Below are positions 16,962 through 25,346 of a stretch of 61,157 nt of DNA, piece by piece. The notes under the pieces were generated by a model, which worked only from the letters and a program-made list of their open reading frames with translations, did not search any database and had not been told where the DNA came from. The DNA comes from a bacterium. GTDB lineage: Bacteria > Cyanobacteriota > Vampirovibrionia > Gastranaerophilales > Gastranaerophilaceae. The first letter of the stretch is position 1, and every line of letters starts with the position of its first letter. The position numbers were made by a program, and so were the translations under genes. The DNA lies in contig JAGCBH010000055.1 of assembly GCA_017652265.1 (NCBI GenBank), positions 1-61,157 of the forward strand. Reading direction: 5' to 3'.

Positions 16962-17091
16962 AATTAAGGTAGGACTTTGAAATGGTAAAACGGGAATTGA
17001 ACCCGATATCACTGTCGTGATACAGGGGTTCAACCTCTCGCAAAACAATTCACCGGATTGTTTTGCTCGGCAGAGTCCTTACCGCCGAATT
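16962..17091 (+). repeat. tRNA-Glu-derived palindrome with duplicated 3' end and hairpin insert
   Basis: Pieces of the preceding tRNA recur here: an inverted 13-bp T-arm copy GGGAATTGAACCC (16992-17004), a direct ACAGGGGTTCAA (17022-17033), and a perfect direct repeat CCTTACCGCCGAATT (16951-16965 and 17077-17091). The two direct halves are separated by a 43-bp insert (17034-17076) that is copy C of the CTCTGCCGA...GAGAGG hairpin family. The inverted and direct T arms can pair around TATCAC-TGTC-GTGATA, forming a long hairpin. No functional second tRNA can be folded. Confidence 0.7.
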
Positions 17092-17125
17092 TGATTAGGT
17101 TGTAATTGAAATCATAATTAAATAT

Positions 17126-17197
17126 GCGGACGTAATTCAGTGGTAGAATGCAACCTTCCCAAGGTTGACGTCGCCGGTTCGAGCCCGGTCGTCCGCT
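17126..17197 (+). tRNA. tRNA-Gly (anticodon CCC)
   Basis: Acceptor GCGGACG/CGTCCGC (7 bp), anticodon arm CAACC-TTCCCAA-GGTTG giving CCC, T arm GCCGG-TTCGAGC-CCGGT, discriminator T, CCA not encoded. Reads GGG. Confidence 0.95.
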
Positions 17198-17234
17198 AGT
17201 TATTAAGTTCAAATAGGTAGAGCTTGGGAGTATT

Positions 17235-18422
17235 ATGGTTAGTGAATTTGATAAAAATCTGAATATAAGTTATGTAGATGAGAGTTTACCGACACCACCG
17301 GTGAAATTGGCATTAAAACATTGCCTTTGTTCGTATTTGATTTATTTTGTGATATATGTCATTCTTGTTGCAAATCCGTTCTTCAGCAAGTTTTTTATTA
17401 ATGAATTTAGACGTTGGTACATAATAGCATACGTATTATACCTTTTTGCGGCACCGATAATATATTTGGTATTTCGCCCGAAATCGTTATATACATCTCA
17501 TAATATAGATATTTTTGATTATTTTGTCGGACTTTTTAAATTAATCTTTAATAAGGAAACATTAATAAATAAAGATTGTAAGGCTGTATTGCAGGGATTT
17601 CTGCCTACTTATAGGCAAAAGCAAGCGCTTATGCTGATGTTTATAAAAGTATTCTACGGAACAATGATGACCAGCTTTTTGTATAGCGATATCAGGCACG
17701 CAATTGCTGACAGTAAAATATCCGCTCCTATTTTGTATAATATTTTTTCAGATTTTACTTTTGTAAATTTTAAAAACATAATTATTTCAAATGCTGATTT
17801 TATATACAACAGTATATTAAATCTTCTGTTTTTGGTTGATGTTGCGTACTTTTCAATTGGGTACGTAACAGAAGCAGCATTTTTAAACAATAAAATAAGA
17901 ACAGTTGATACAAATATTTTTGGTGTGCTTGTCTGTGTGGCTTGTTATACTCCATTTAGCTATGCTACGATATCATTTCTGGGATGGAATCAAAATGACA
18001 ATATGATGCTTTTTAATGATTATTCTTCTGCTTTCGGATGGGCTTTACGTTTCATAGCATTATTTTTCTTAACGATATACGTATCAGCGTCAGTATCGCT
18101 GGGCACAAGGGCAAGTAACCTTACAAACAGGGGGACGGTAAGCAGATTTCCTTATAACATTGTAAGACATCCTGCATACGCGTGTAAAAATTTGTTTTGG
18201 TTCTTTTCGGTTCTTCCGCTGTTAATTGTTCATTTCAGTTATATTAAAGCTAATTTTGTGCCGTATGTGACAAAATCGGCTCTGATAATTTGTTCGCTGT
18301 TATTTTGGTTATTTTTGTATTATTTGCGGGCGGTTACGGAAGAACGTCACCTGATGCAGGATCCTGAATATCAGGAATATGCTAAAAAAGTAAAATGGCG
18401 TTTCATCCCATACGTTTTTTAA
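17235..18422 (+). CDS. Integral membrane ICMT/PEMT-like methyltransferase
   Basis: 395 residues with about eight membrane segments. The C-terminal third has the isoprenylcysteine/phospholipid methyltransferase pattern: RFPYNIVRHPAYACKNLFWF (residues ~309-328, the RHPxY SAM-site motif) and EERHLMQDPEYQEYAKKV near the end. The N-terminal two thirds are extra membrane segments not found in short family members. Substrate (lipid, isoprenoid or thiol) unknown. GGGAG precedes the ATG. A terminator shared with the convergent pilin gene follows. Confidence 0.8.
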   Translation: MVSEFDKNLNISYVDESLPTPPVKLALKHCLCSYLIYFVIYVILVANPFFSKFFINEFRRWYIIAYVLYLFAAPIIYLVFRPKSLYTSHNIDIFDYFVGLFKLIFNKETLINKDCKAVLQGFLPTYRQKQALMLMFIKVFYGTMMTSFLYSDIRHAIADSKISAPILYNIFSDFTFVNFKNIIISNADFIYNSILNLLFLVDVAYFSIGYVTEAAFLNNKIRTVDTNIFGVLVCVACYTPFSYATISFLGWNQNDNMMLFNDYSSAFGWALRFIALFFLTIYVSASVSLGTRASNLTNRGTVSRFPYNIVRHPAYACKNLFWFFSVLPLLIVHFSYIKANFVPYVTKSALIICSLLFWLFLYYLRAVTEERHLMQDPEYQEYAKKVKWRFIPYVF

Positions 18423-18436
18423 TAAAGTGTTGCCAA

Positions 18437-18473
18437 TAAAAAAGGGAAAGAGTTCAACCCTTTCCCTTTTTTT
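18437..18473. terminator. Bidirectional terminator between convergent genes
   Basis: AAAAAGGGAAAG (from about 18439) pairs with CTTTCCCTTTTT, loop AGTTCAACC; A-run before and T7 after allow termination in both directions. Confidence 0.88.
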
Positions 18474-18493
18474 AACTTAGTCTGCAACGGTTA

Positions 18494-19501
18494 TTATGAA
18501 CCTGATGCTGCTGCTTTTTGGTTAGATTTTTGTGAATAAAGAACTGATTTAGCAGCTAATGAAGCAGGTTTTACAGTTGAGCCGTAGAACAATACAGGAT
18601 AAATATCCGAAATGTCCTTAGATGAAACTGTACAATTTGTTGCTAATACGTTTGCATCGGTACCGGTCATTTTTGAACCGTAAGATCTGATGTATGCGTT
18701 GCTACCTTCTGAGCAAGAAATAACTCTGTTAGGACCAGCTGCACCGTTTACATCAATGTATCCATAGCAAGGGTTGTTTTCTGTACAAGCCATTTGACCT
18801 GCGTCATAAGTAAATACCATACCGTCTTCTAATGCAAGCATACGACCTTGGTTGATACCACCGTTAGCGAATGATCTGCCGCCACAAAGGTCAGCCAAAC
18901 CACCAACAGCCTGTACGTTAGCAGTACCGCCATTGTTTAATGTAGCACGATCGCCCATTTCGCTTGATAATTTACCTGTAGCTGTTCCATCAGCACCTGC
19001 AATAGTAGCTGTGATAGAAGCCTTACCTGTACAATCTAGTGCGATATCAGGAATACCAACTTCATAGTTAATAACTTCGTTTGCGTTCTTCATATTCAAG
19101 TTGCCCTGAAGTAAGTGGAACAATGATTGAGTGTCAGCCTGCATATCAAAGTCCATTTCGCCGGCATCATCTTTTGTAGTGTTAAAACCAACACGTGATT
19201 GTGTAGATGCTAAAACAGTTGCATCTGATTTAGTTGATACAGGATTTGCTGTGATAACGCCTGTTGTTGAATCTTTAGTACCGCCGTATGCTACGTTTGC
19301 ACCACTAAAGTCATAACCTTCAGTTGCGTAGTTAGCAGATGCTGCCTGAGTCAAAACCGTAATCCCTTTTTTGAACCCTGTTCTGAATTGTGCCCCTGCA
19401 GTGTTAGCCATGAATGTAGGGATTGTCATTGCTGCAACGACACCGATGATTGCCAACGCAATCAAAACTTCCGCTAAAGTAAATGCGAATCTTTTTGTCA
19501 T
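18494..19501 (-). CDS. Type IV pilin-like (prepilin-type N-terminus) surface protein
   Basis: 335 residues. The N-terminus MTKRFAFTLAEVLIALAIIG has a class III prepilin leader (MTKRFA) followed by F-T-L-A-E with Glu5 and a long hydrophobic helix; the residue before the cleavage site is Ala, not Gly. The remainder is a large exported domain rich in Ala, Gly, Thr and Asn with six cysteines (two in CTENNPC) that could form disulfides. It is likely a minor/major pseudopilin or T4P-like adhesin; no assembly genes lie nearby. Strong promoter and 5' hairpin suggest high expression. Confidence 0.85.
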   Translation of the reverse strand: MTKRFAFTLAEVLIALAIIGVVAAMTIPTFMANTAGAQFRTGFKKGITVLTQAASANYATEGYDFSGANVAYGGTKDSTTGVITANPVSTKSDATVLASTQSRVGFNTTKDDAGEMDFDMQADTQSLFHLLQGNLNMKNANEVINYEVGIPDIALDCTGKASITATIAGADGTATGKLSSEMGDRATLNNGGTANVQAVGGLADLCGGRSFANGGINQGRMLALEDGMVFTYDAGQMACTENNPCYGYIDVNGAAGPNRVISCSEGSNAYIRSYGSKMTGTDANVLATNCTVSSKDISDIYPVLFYGSTVKPASLAAKSVLYSQKSNQKAAASGS

Positions 19502-19574
19502 TTTGAATACCTCGTCTTTCTTTCTTAAACTATTATTTTACTTTTCCTAAAATAATATCTTCTTACTGAAAACT

Positions 19575-19592
19575 TGTACGGTGCCCCGTACA
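19575..19592 (-). promoter_or_regulatory. 5' hairpin of the pilin-like mRNA
   Basis: Perfect stem TGTACGG/CCGTACA with a four-base loop, lying almost at the predicted transcript start. Such hairpins protect bacterial mRNA 5' ends. The leader then runs 70 nt to the start codon. Confidence 0.5.
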
Positions 19593-19597
19593 AAGTT

Positions 19598-19627
19598 ACT
19601 ATAACATATCTTAACAATTAATGTCAA
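19598..19627 (-). promoter_or_regulatory. Promoter of the pilin-like gene
   Basis: On the minus strand TTGACA (19627-19622), 18-nt spacer, TATAGT (19603-19598). Both hexamers are near consensus. The rest of the 370-bp gap to murF (19630-19848) is about 80% A+T and shows no further feature I can support. Confidence 0.7.
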
Positions 19628-19848
19628 GAGTTTGTAAATTTTTGTTTCAATTTTTAATACTTTTTAACTTACCCAAAAGTATTAGATAATTCTTGAAAGC
19701 GTCATGAATACTGGATAAAAATTATATATATTTTTTGAAAAATATTTTTTTAAAATAATACCTTTGTATTAAAAATTGGCTTTACAATCTAATTAATTTT
19801 AACTAAATTTAGCATGAAAATCGGCTGAGTTTTACAAAAGTTAATTTA

Positions 19849-19878
19849 TTAGCAATGAGCATGTGTTAGATGTATAAT
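19849..19878 (+). promoter_or_regulatory. Probable murF promoter giving a leaderless mRNA
   Basis: TTAGCA (19849-19854), 18-nt spacer, perfect TATAAT (19873-19878), then exactly six bases to the ATG at 19885. The -10 box overlaps the codons of a longer in-frame start at 19870, which is therefore unlikely to be used. Confidence 0.6.
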
Positions 19879-19884
19879 CGTTAT

Positions 19885-21210
19885 ATGGATTTAAGGGAGA
19901 TAATCGGTGCTTCAGGTGCCGAAGTTATAAAAAATAGCGATATTACAGGGAATATAAGTATTTCAACCGATACACGGACCATTAAAAAGGGAGATATTTA
20001 CCTGCCGTTGAAGGGTGCAAATTTTGACGGTGAAAATTTCTGTGAAGATGCCGTAAATAAAGGTGCAATAGGTTGTTTTGTAACCCAAAACGATTATCCT
20101 GCGGGTGCAAAAGTTGTTTTAAAAGTTAATGATACACTTGAAACCTATTTAAAACTTGCAAATTTTTTCAGAAGACATTTGGCGCCTAAAGTAGTTATGA
20201 TTACCGGAAGTTCAGGTAAAACAACCACAAAAGAACTTGTTTATTCCGTTTTGTCCCAAAAATATAATACGGTAAAAACTTTATCCAATCATAATAACGA
20301 AATTGGGCTTTGTCAGACGATTTTTTCCTGTACTGATGATACTCAGGCGCTTGTTTTAGAGGCCGGAATGAGGGCATCAGGGGAAATTGAACTTTTATCA
20401 AAATATGCTCAGCCGGATTATGCAATTATTACAAATGCGGGAAGTGCGCATATCGGCAGGCTTGGTTCTTTGGATAATATAGCAAAGGCAAAGTGTGAAA
20501 TTACCGAATATCTTAATCCGTCAGGGTGTTTAATTTCTCATGATAATGAGCGCTTGAGAAAATTCAATAATTATCAGGGTGAAAAGATTTTTTATTCTCT
20601 GAAAGATGTAAAAATACTGGTTCAAAGAGCAGATTATTCAAAATTTGAATACAAAAACAATGTTTATGAATTGTCTGTTGGCGGTGAATTTAACATAGAA
20701 AATTCAATTTCGGCAATAGAAGTCGGTTACAAACTTGGTCTGAGCTATGATGAGATAAATAAGGGTTTGTTGTCATACAAGCCGATAGAAAAACGCTGGG
20801 AAATTGAGAAAGTTTGCGGGTTTAATGTTATAAACGATAGCTACAACGCAAATCCTGAATCCACTTTGGCTTCTGTTAAGTCATTTTTGAATTTGTATGA
20901 AAATCCGGTTGTTGTTTTGGGAGATATGGGCGAACTTGGCGAAAATGAGGCTGATTTGCATTTTAAATTGGGTGAAAGTATTTCCAAAATTGCGTCAAAA
21001 AACGTGCTTTTTGTTACAGTCGGCGCGTTGAGCCGAAACACTGCTAAAGCGTTAAACGGCTTTGAGGTTAAGAGTTTTGATAATAATATGGAAGCGGGAA
21101 ATTTCCTAAAAGAAAACGTTCAACAAAGTGCAAATGTTTTCTTTAAAGCTTCAAGAGCGATGAAATTTGAAGAAATTATAGACTTTTTAAAAGGAGAAAA
21201 TAAACAATGA
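19885..21210 (+). CDS. murF: UDP-MurNAc-tripeptide:D-Ala-D-Ala ligase MurF
   Basis: 441 residues. Mur ligase pattern: RTIKKGDIYLPLKG in the N-terminal UDP-binding domain, P-loop ITGSSGKTTTKELV (residues ~106-119), EAGMRASGEIELLSKYAQPD, and C-terminal NDSYNANPESTLAS. Adds D-Ala-D-Ala to the cytoplasmic UDP-MurNAc-tripeptide. Start chosen at the second in-frame ATG because the first lies within the -10 box. Its TGA overlaps the mraY ATG (ATGA), so the wall genes are coupled. Confidence 0.96.
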   Translation: MDLREIIGASGAEVIKNSDITGNISISTDTRTIKKGDIYLPLKGANFDGENFCEDAVNKGAIGCFVTQNDYPAGAKVVLKVNDTLETYLKLANFFRRHLAPKVVMITGSSGKTTTKELVYSVLSQKYNTVKTLSNHNNEIGLCQTIFSCTDDTQALVLEAGMRASGEIELLSKYAQPDYAIITNAGSAHIGRLGSLDNIAKAKCEITEYLNPSGCLISHDNERLRKFNNYQGEKIFYSLKDVKILVQRADYSKFEYKNNVYELSVGGEFNIENSISAIEVGYKLGLSYDEINKGLLSYKPIEKRWEIEKVCGFNVINDSYNANPESTLASVKSFLNLYENPVVVLGDMGELGENEADLHFKLGESISKIASKNVLFVTVGALSRNTAKALNGFEVKSFDNNMEAGNFLKENVQQSANVFFKASRAMKFEEIIDFLKGENKQ

Positions 21211-22190
21211 CAATGCTTGCGGTAGGATTTTTGGTAAGTATGATACTTTGTATATTATTGGGTGTTCCGTTTATTGACTTTATGAAAAAGCATATGTACG
21301 GACAGTACATAAAAGAGCTTGCGCCTGAAAATCACGCACAAAAGCAGGGAACACCGACAATGGGCGGCATATTCATTATTGCATCAATTGTATTGGCGTC
21401 TGTTATTACTTTGTTTTTGGCAGAAAAATTTTCAACTACAAGCATTATAATCCTGATGACGTTGTTATTCTATTCGTTTGCAGGGTTTCAGGATGATTAT
21501 ATTAAGATAAAAGACAAGGGTAACGACGGTCTGACGCCAAAACAAAAATTTCTGCGACAGCTTGCGATAGGGGTTTTACCGATAACTTTTCTGATGATGA
21601 TGAATCCGTCTGCAACAATTGTGGATTTGGGTTTTTGCGAAGTACATCTTGGCTGGTTGTACCCGATTTTCGGACTTTTGGTAATAACAGGTGCGTCAAA
21701 CGCTTATAATTTAACAGACGGACTTGACGGATTGGCATCTTTTACGGGTGTATTTGCTTTTAGTGCGTGTGCTATTATCTGCCATTTACAGGGAGCTCAT
21801 CAGGAGGCAATTATTTCAGCATGTGTTGTCGGCGCTTTGGTCGGATTTTTGAAATATAATAAGCCGAAAGCGCAAGTGTTTATGGGTGATACGGGTTCTC
21901 TTGCGTTAGGCGGACTTTTGGGTGTGCTTGCGGTTTGCGGAAAATTTGAAATTCTTATGATTTTGATAGGTGCGGTTTTTGTTTGCGAAACTCTTTCCGT
22001 TATGATTCAGGTTACAAGCTTTAAATTGACAGGGAAAAGAGTTTTTAAAATGTCACCTATTCATCATCATTTTGAATTGTGCGGATGGAGCGAAAAGAAA
22101 ATTGTTCTTGTTTTCGGGCTTATTTCCGCGCTATGTTCGGTTTTATCCGTTTTGATATTTATGTGGAGTAATTATGGAATTAACAAATAA
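21207..22190 (+). CDS. mraY: Phospho-MurNAc-pentapeptide transferase MraY
   Basis: 327 residues, about ten membrane segments. Conserved loops: HAQKQGTPTMGGI, the Asp pair in AGFQDDYIK, NAYNLTDGLDGLA, MGDTGSLALGG and PIHHHFELCGWSE. Transfers phospho-MurNAc-pentapeptide to undecaprenyl phosphate to make lipid I. Overlaps murF by four bases and murD by 17. Confidence 0.98.
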   Translation: MTMLAVGFLVSMILCILLGVPFIDFMKKHMYGQYIKELAPENHAQKQGTPTMGGIFIIASIVLASVITLFLAEKFSTTSIIILMTLLFYSFAGFQDDYIKIKDKGNDGLTPKQKFLRQLAIGVLPITFLMMMNPSATIVDLGFCEVHLGWLYPIFGLLVITGASNAYNLTDGLDGLASFTGVFAFSACAIICHLQGAHQEAIISACVVGALVGFLKYNKPKAQVFMGDTGSLALGGLLGVLAVCGKFEILMILIGAVFVCETLSVMIQVTSFKLTGKRVFKMSPIHHHFELCGWSEKKIVLVFGLISALCSVLSVLIFMWSNYGINK

Positions 22191-23517
22191 AAAAGTTCTT
22201 GTATTGGGCTTATCTAAAAGCGGAGTGAGTGCCGCAAAGGTTTTAAATAAATCGGGTGCAAAGGTTTTTATAACAGAAAACGGAAAACCTAAAGCCGAAT
22301 TTGAAAAAATGATTCCTGAATTAAGAGATTTGGGGATAAATATAGAAGTTGAGGGTCATAGCAGCCAATTTCTTGAGGGAGCTGTTTTGGCGGTTACAAG
22401 TCCTGGGATTCCGCCTGAAAGTGAGATTTTGACAAATTTACGAAAAGCCGGAGTGGAAATAATCTCTGAAATTGAGCTTGCGTGGAAGTTATCTCATGGG
22501 AATTTTGCAGTAATAACGGGCACGAACGGCAAAACGACAACAACTGCTCTTACTGCACATATTGTTAAGAGTGAATTTAAAGCTGAAGCATGCGGAAATA
22601 TAGGGCTTCCGCCTTGCGATTTATTGGAACAGGGGCTTGATTGGTATATTCTCGAGGCGAGTTCATTTCAGCTTGAAACCAGTGATACTTTCAAGCCTAA
22701 AATTGCGGTATTTACGAACTTTACACCTGATCATATAAACTGGCACGGCAGTCTGGATAATTACTTTAAGGCTAAATGGAAAATTTTTGAAGGGCCGCAG
22801 GGGGCTGATTTTGCGATATTGAATGCTCAGGATGCAAAATTAGTTAAATTTGCGCCCAAAGCCGACGGAAAAGTATTTTTCTTTGACGGTGAAATCGGTG
22901 AAAATTGTTCATTCATAAAAGATGAGAAGATTATTTACCGCGAAAACGGCACGGATGAAGTGATAATAACTCTTACGGAGTGTCCGTTAATCGGTCAGCA
23001 TAATTATCAAAATATAATGAGTGCCATCATAGCATCCAAATTAATCGGAGTTTCTACTGAAAACATCAGAAAACAAATAATGTCATTCAAAGCGCCTGAA
23101 CACAGGCTTGAATGGTGCGGAAAATCAGGAAGAACGAATTTTTACAATGATTCAAAGGCTACAAATCCGGAAGCCGCAATGGTTGCAATTAATTCGTTCA
23201 ATGATTGCGATGTTGTTCTTATAGCGGGTGGCAGGGATAAAAACACCGATTTAACTGAATTTTGCAAGTCGGTGAATGAGCATATTAAAACAGTTATTTT
23301 AATAGGTGAGGCTGCGGACAGATTTGAGAATAATTTGCACAATAACGGTTTTTCAAATATAATCAGGGAGGGGACATTCGAAGAAGCAATAGATAGAGCA
23401 ATCGAACTTTCGCCTGATGCAGTGCTTTTGTCACCTGCGTGTGCAAGTTTTGACATGTTCAGCGGATATGAAGAAAGAGGAACGGTTTTTAAAGACTATG
23501 TCAGAAGCAGAATATAA
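22174..23517 (+). CDS. murD: UDP-MurNAc-L-alanine:D-glutamate ligase MurD
   Basis: 447 residues. KVLVLGLSKSGVSAAKVL Rossmann-like start, P-loop ITGTNGKTTTTALTA (~113-127), FTPDHINWHGSLDNYFKAK, NFYNDSKATNPEAAM and AGGRDKNTDL. Adds D-Glu to UDP-MurNAc-L-Ala. Starts inside mraY and its end overlaps ftsW by 20 bases. Confidence 0.97.
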   Translation: MELTNKKVLVLGLSKSGVSAAKVLNKSGAKVFITENGKPKAEFEKMIPELRDLGINIEVEGHSSQFLEGAVLAVTSPGIPPESEILTNLRKAGVEIISEIELAWKLSHGNFAVITGTNGKTTTTALTAHIVKSEFKAEACGNIGLPPCDLLEQGLDWYILEASSFQLETSDTFKPKIAVFTNFTPDHINWHGSLDNYFKAKWKIFEGPQGADFAILNAQDAKLVKFAPKADGKVFFFDGEIGENCSFIKDEKIIYRENGTDEVIITLTECPLIGQHNYQNIMSAIIASKLIGVSTENIRKQIMSFKAPEHRLEWCGKSGRTNFYNDSKATNPEAAMVAINSFNDCDVVLIAGGRDKNTDLTEFCKSVNEHIKTVILIGEAADRFENNLHNNGFSNIIREGTFEEAIDRAIELSPDAVLLSPACASFDMFSGYEERGTVFKDYVRSRI

Positions 23518-24694
23518 TCAGAATTTATTGAATAAACACAGTGATAAAATCAGAAGTTTTATATTATCGGCTCCCGACAAAACCTTGCTTGCAGCCGTTA
23601 TGGCTCTGATTGTCATCGGCTTTATGGCAATTTTTTCTTCAACTGCGCCAAAATGTCTGGCTGACGGAATTTCACCATTTTCATTTTTACAAAAACAGCT
23701 GGGTGCTTTCGTAATTGGATTTTTCCTGATGATGTTTTTTACAAATTTCAGTTACAAAAAACTTGAAAAATACAATACGCCTGCGGTAGTGGTACTTATA
23801 ATACTGTTATTTCTGGTTAAATTTTCGCCGTTAGGGGTAAATGTTAACGGCGCATCAAGGTGGTTAAATTTGGGTGTACAAATTCAGCCGTCAGAGTTTG
23901 CGAAGCCTATTGTAGTAATGCTGTTGGCATCTATATTTAAAGACAATGCATCTATTTTAAAACCTGAAAACTGGCAAAAGGCCTACATACCGATTTTGAT
24001 AATTCTGTTCCTGATATTCTTGCAGCCGAACCTGAGTATGGTACTGTTGCTTTTGATAATTTGTTTTATAATGTTCATCTGTGCAGGCGGAGCTTTGCCG
24101 TTAATATTCGGGGCGCTGTCATTCTGCGTTGCAGGGTTATTTGTTCTTATAACAAAACTTGCTATGGCGACAATGGTTGCCGGTACCGCAGGTGTTAAAA
24201 CATATCAATTGGGCCGTATTAAGACCTGGCTGAATCCGGAACTTGATCCTTTAGGCAAAGGGTATAACATAATTCAATCCCTGATAGCATTTGCATCAGG
24301 CGGATTTATGGGACTTGGATACGGAGCTTCCGTTCAGAAGCGCGCATATCTGCCCGAGTGCCATACAGACTTTATATTTGCCGTTATGGCTGAGGAATGG
24401 GGATTTATAGGCTGCTTGTTTATTATTATTTTATTTTTGACGGTATTATACAGAGGAATTTTAATTGCAATTCAGTCGCAAGATATGTACGGTAAACTTC
24501 TTGCGGTTGGTTTGACATTTTCTATATGCATTCAGGCATTGATAAATATGAGCGTAACAAGTTCGCTTGTTCCGGCAACCGGTGTGCCGATGCCGTTTAT
24601 AAGTTATGGCGGGTCTTCACTTGTTGCATCAATGGCTATGATAGGGATTTTGCTTAATATTTCCAAAAAACGAATTACCCGCATTGGTGAGTAA
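23498..24694 (+). CDS. ftsW: Peptidoglycan polymerase FtsW (SEDS family)
   Basis: 398 residues with about ten membrane segments. Signature VNGASRWLNLGVQIQPSEFAK, the periplasmic loop YQLGRIKTWLNPELDP, AVMAEEWGFIGC and TGVPMPFISYGGSSL. The neighbours (murF-mraY-murD before, murG after) point to FtsW rather than RodA. Start taken at the ATG giving MSEAEYNQ inside the end of murD; longer in-frame starts lie entirely in murD coding sequence. Confidence 0.93.
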   Translation: MSEAEYNQNLLNKHSDKIRSFILSAPDKTLLAAVMALIVIGFMAIFSSTAPKCLADGISPFSFLQKQLGAFVIGFFLMMFFTNFSYKKLEKYNTPAVVVLIILLFLVKFSPLGVNVNGASRWLNLGVQIQPSEFAKPIVVMLLASIFKDNASILKPENWQKAYIPILIILFLIFLQPNLSMVLLLLIICFIMFICAGGALPLIFGALSFCVAGLFVLITKLAMATMVAGTAGVKTYQLGRIKTWLNPELDPLGKGYNIIQSLIAFASGGFMGLGYGASVQKRAYLPECHTDFIFAVMAEEWGFIGCLFIIILFLTVLYRGILIAIQSQDMYGKLLAVGLTFSICIQALINMSVTSSLVPATGVPMPFISYGGSSLVASMAMIGILLNISKKRITRIGE

Positions 24695-24774
24695 ATATTA
24701 AGAATTGTTAATGTTGCTCATGCGCTTGTATGACAAGAATATTAGCCATGCTATTAAAAACTTGTGGCAAATTT

Positions 24775-24799
24775 CTTATATAAAAATTTTTTATATAAG
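24775..24799. other. Perfect 25-bp AT-rich palindrome upstream of 24833
   Basis: CTTATATAAAAA and TTTTTATATAAG are exact inverted copies around one base, 34 bp before the orphan gene start. It may be a regulator operator or a mRNA hairpin; it is followed by neither a T-tract nor a gene end suited to termination of ftsW. Confidence 0.4.
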
Positions 24800-24832
24800 A
24801 GTAGGTAGAAATTATATGGAAGGAAAATTGTT

Positions 24833-25258
24833 ATGGGTGTAAATTTTGGTAGCGCACATTACTATACAAAACAGGGTAATGAATACAAGAAAACTAATTT
24901 CTTTAAAAAACTGGGTACATTAGCTGGTGCAGCTGCTCTTATACCGGCAGGTATGGAAGTCAGTAAAAGAATGGGTGGTTTAGGAGCTGATGTTTTTACA
25001 AAGTGCATAAAAAATGGACCGGGTCTGCTTGATCATGCATTCGTTGACGGAATTAATAATAAATTCTTAAAAAATATTTGTGAAAAAGGTTTAGAATTAA
25101 TGCATAAATCAAAAATTGCAAGAGTTGGTTTTGTCGGAGGCCTATTAGCTCTGGCCGCAGGTGTATATATGGGTGTAGGCAGATTAGCAGGATCATTGTT
25201 TGATGGAGTTATAAATTCTGTTAAACGTCATAAAGCTGATAAGCGTGCATCAGTATAA
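24833..25258 (+). CDS. Small orphan protein with two hydrophobic segments
   Basis: 141 residues; family not recognised. Opens MGVNFGSAHYYTKQ, which shares VNFGS with other orphans in this window. Hydrophobic stretches at about 27-42 (LGTLAGAAALIPAG) and 100-118 (GFVGGLLALAAGVYMG) suggest membrane association; charged tail KRHKADKRASV. GGAAGG lies before the ATG. It interrupts the ftsW-murG order and has its own terminator, so it is probably an insertion specific to this lineage. Confidence 0.65.
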   Translation: MGVNFGSAHYYTKQGNEYKKTNFFKKLGTLAGAAALIPAGMEVSKRMGGLGADVFTKCIKNGPGLLDHAFVDGINNKFLKNICEKGLELMHKSKIARVGFVGGLLALAAGVYMGVGRLAGSLFDGVINSVKRHKADKRASV

Positions 25259-25273
25259 ACAATAAAGAATTAT

Positions 25274-25316
25274 AAAAAGTCGGCTTGAATTATTACAATT
25301 TGAGCCGACTTTTTTT
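25274..25316 (+). terminator. Intrinsic terminator after the 24833 orphan gene
   Basis: AAAAAGTCGGCT pairs with AGCCGACTTTTT around an AT-rich 17-base loop; T7 follows. murG starts 31 bases later with a GAGGGA ribosome site. Confidence 0.9.
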
Positions 25317-25346
25317 ATTTATGGTATAAATAATTCAGAGGGAAAT

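Noticed and set aside
17030-17212. 60-codon minus-strand ORF over the tRNA-Gly gene and hairpin repeat
   Set aside because: Overlaps a tRNA and a repeat; composition reflects the tRNA complement.
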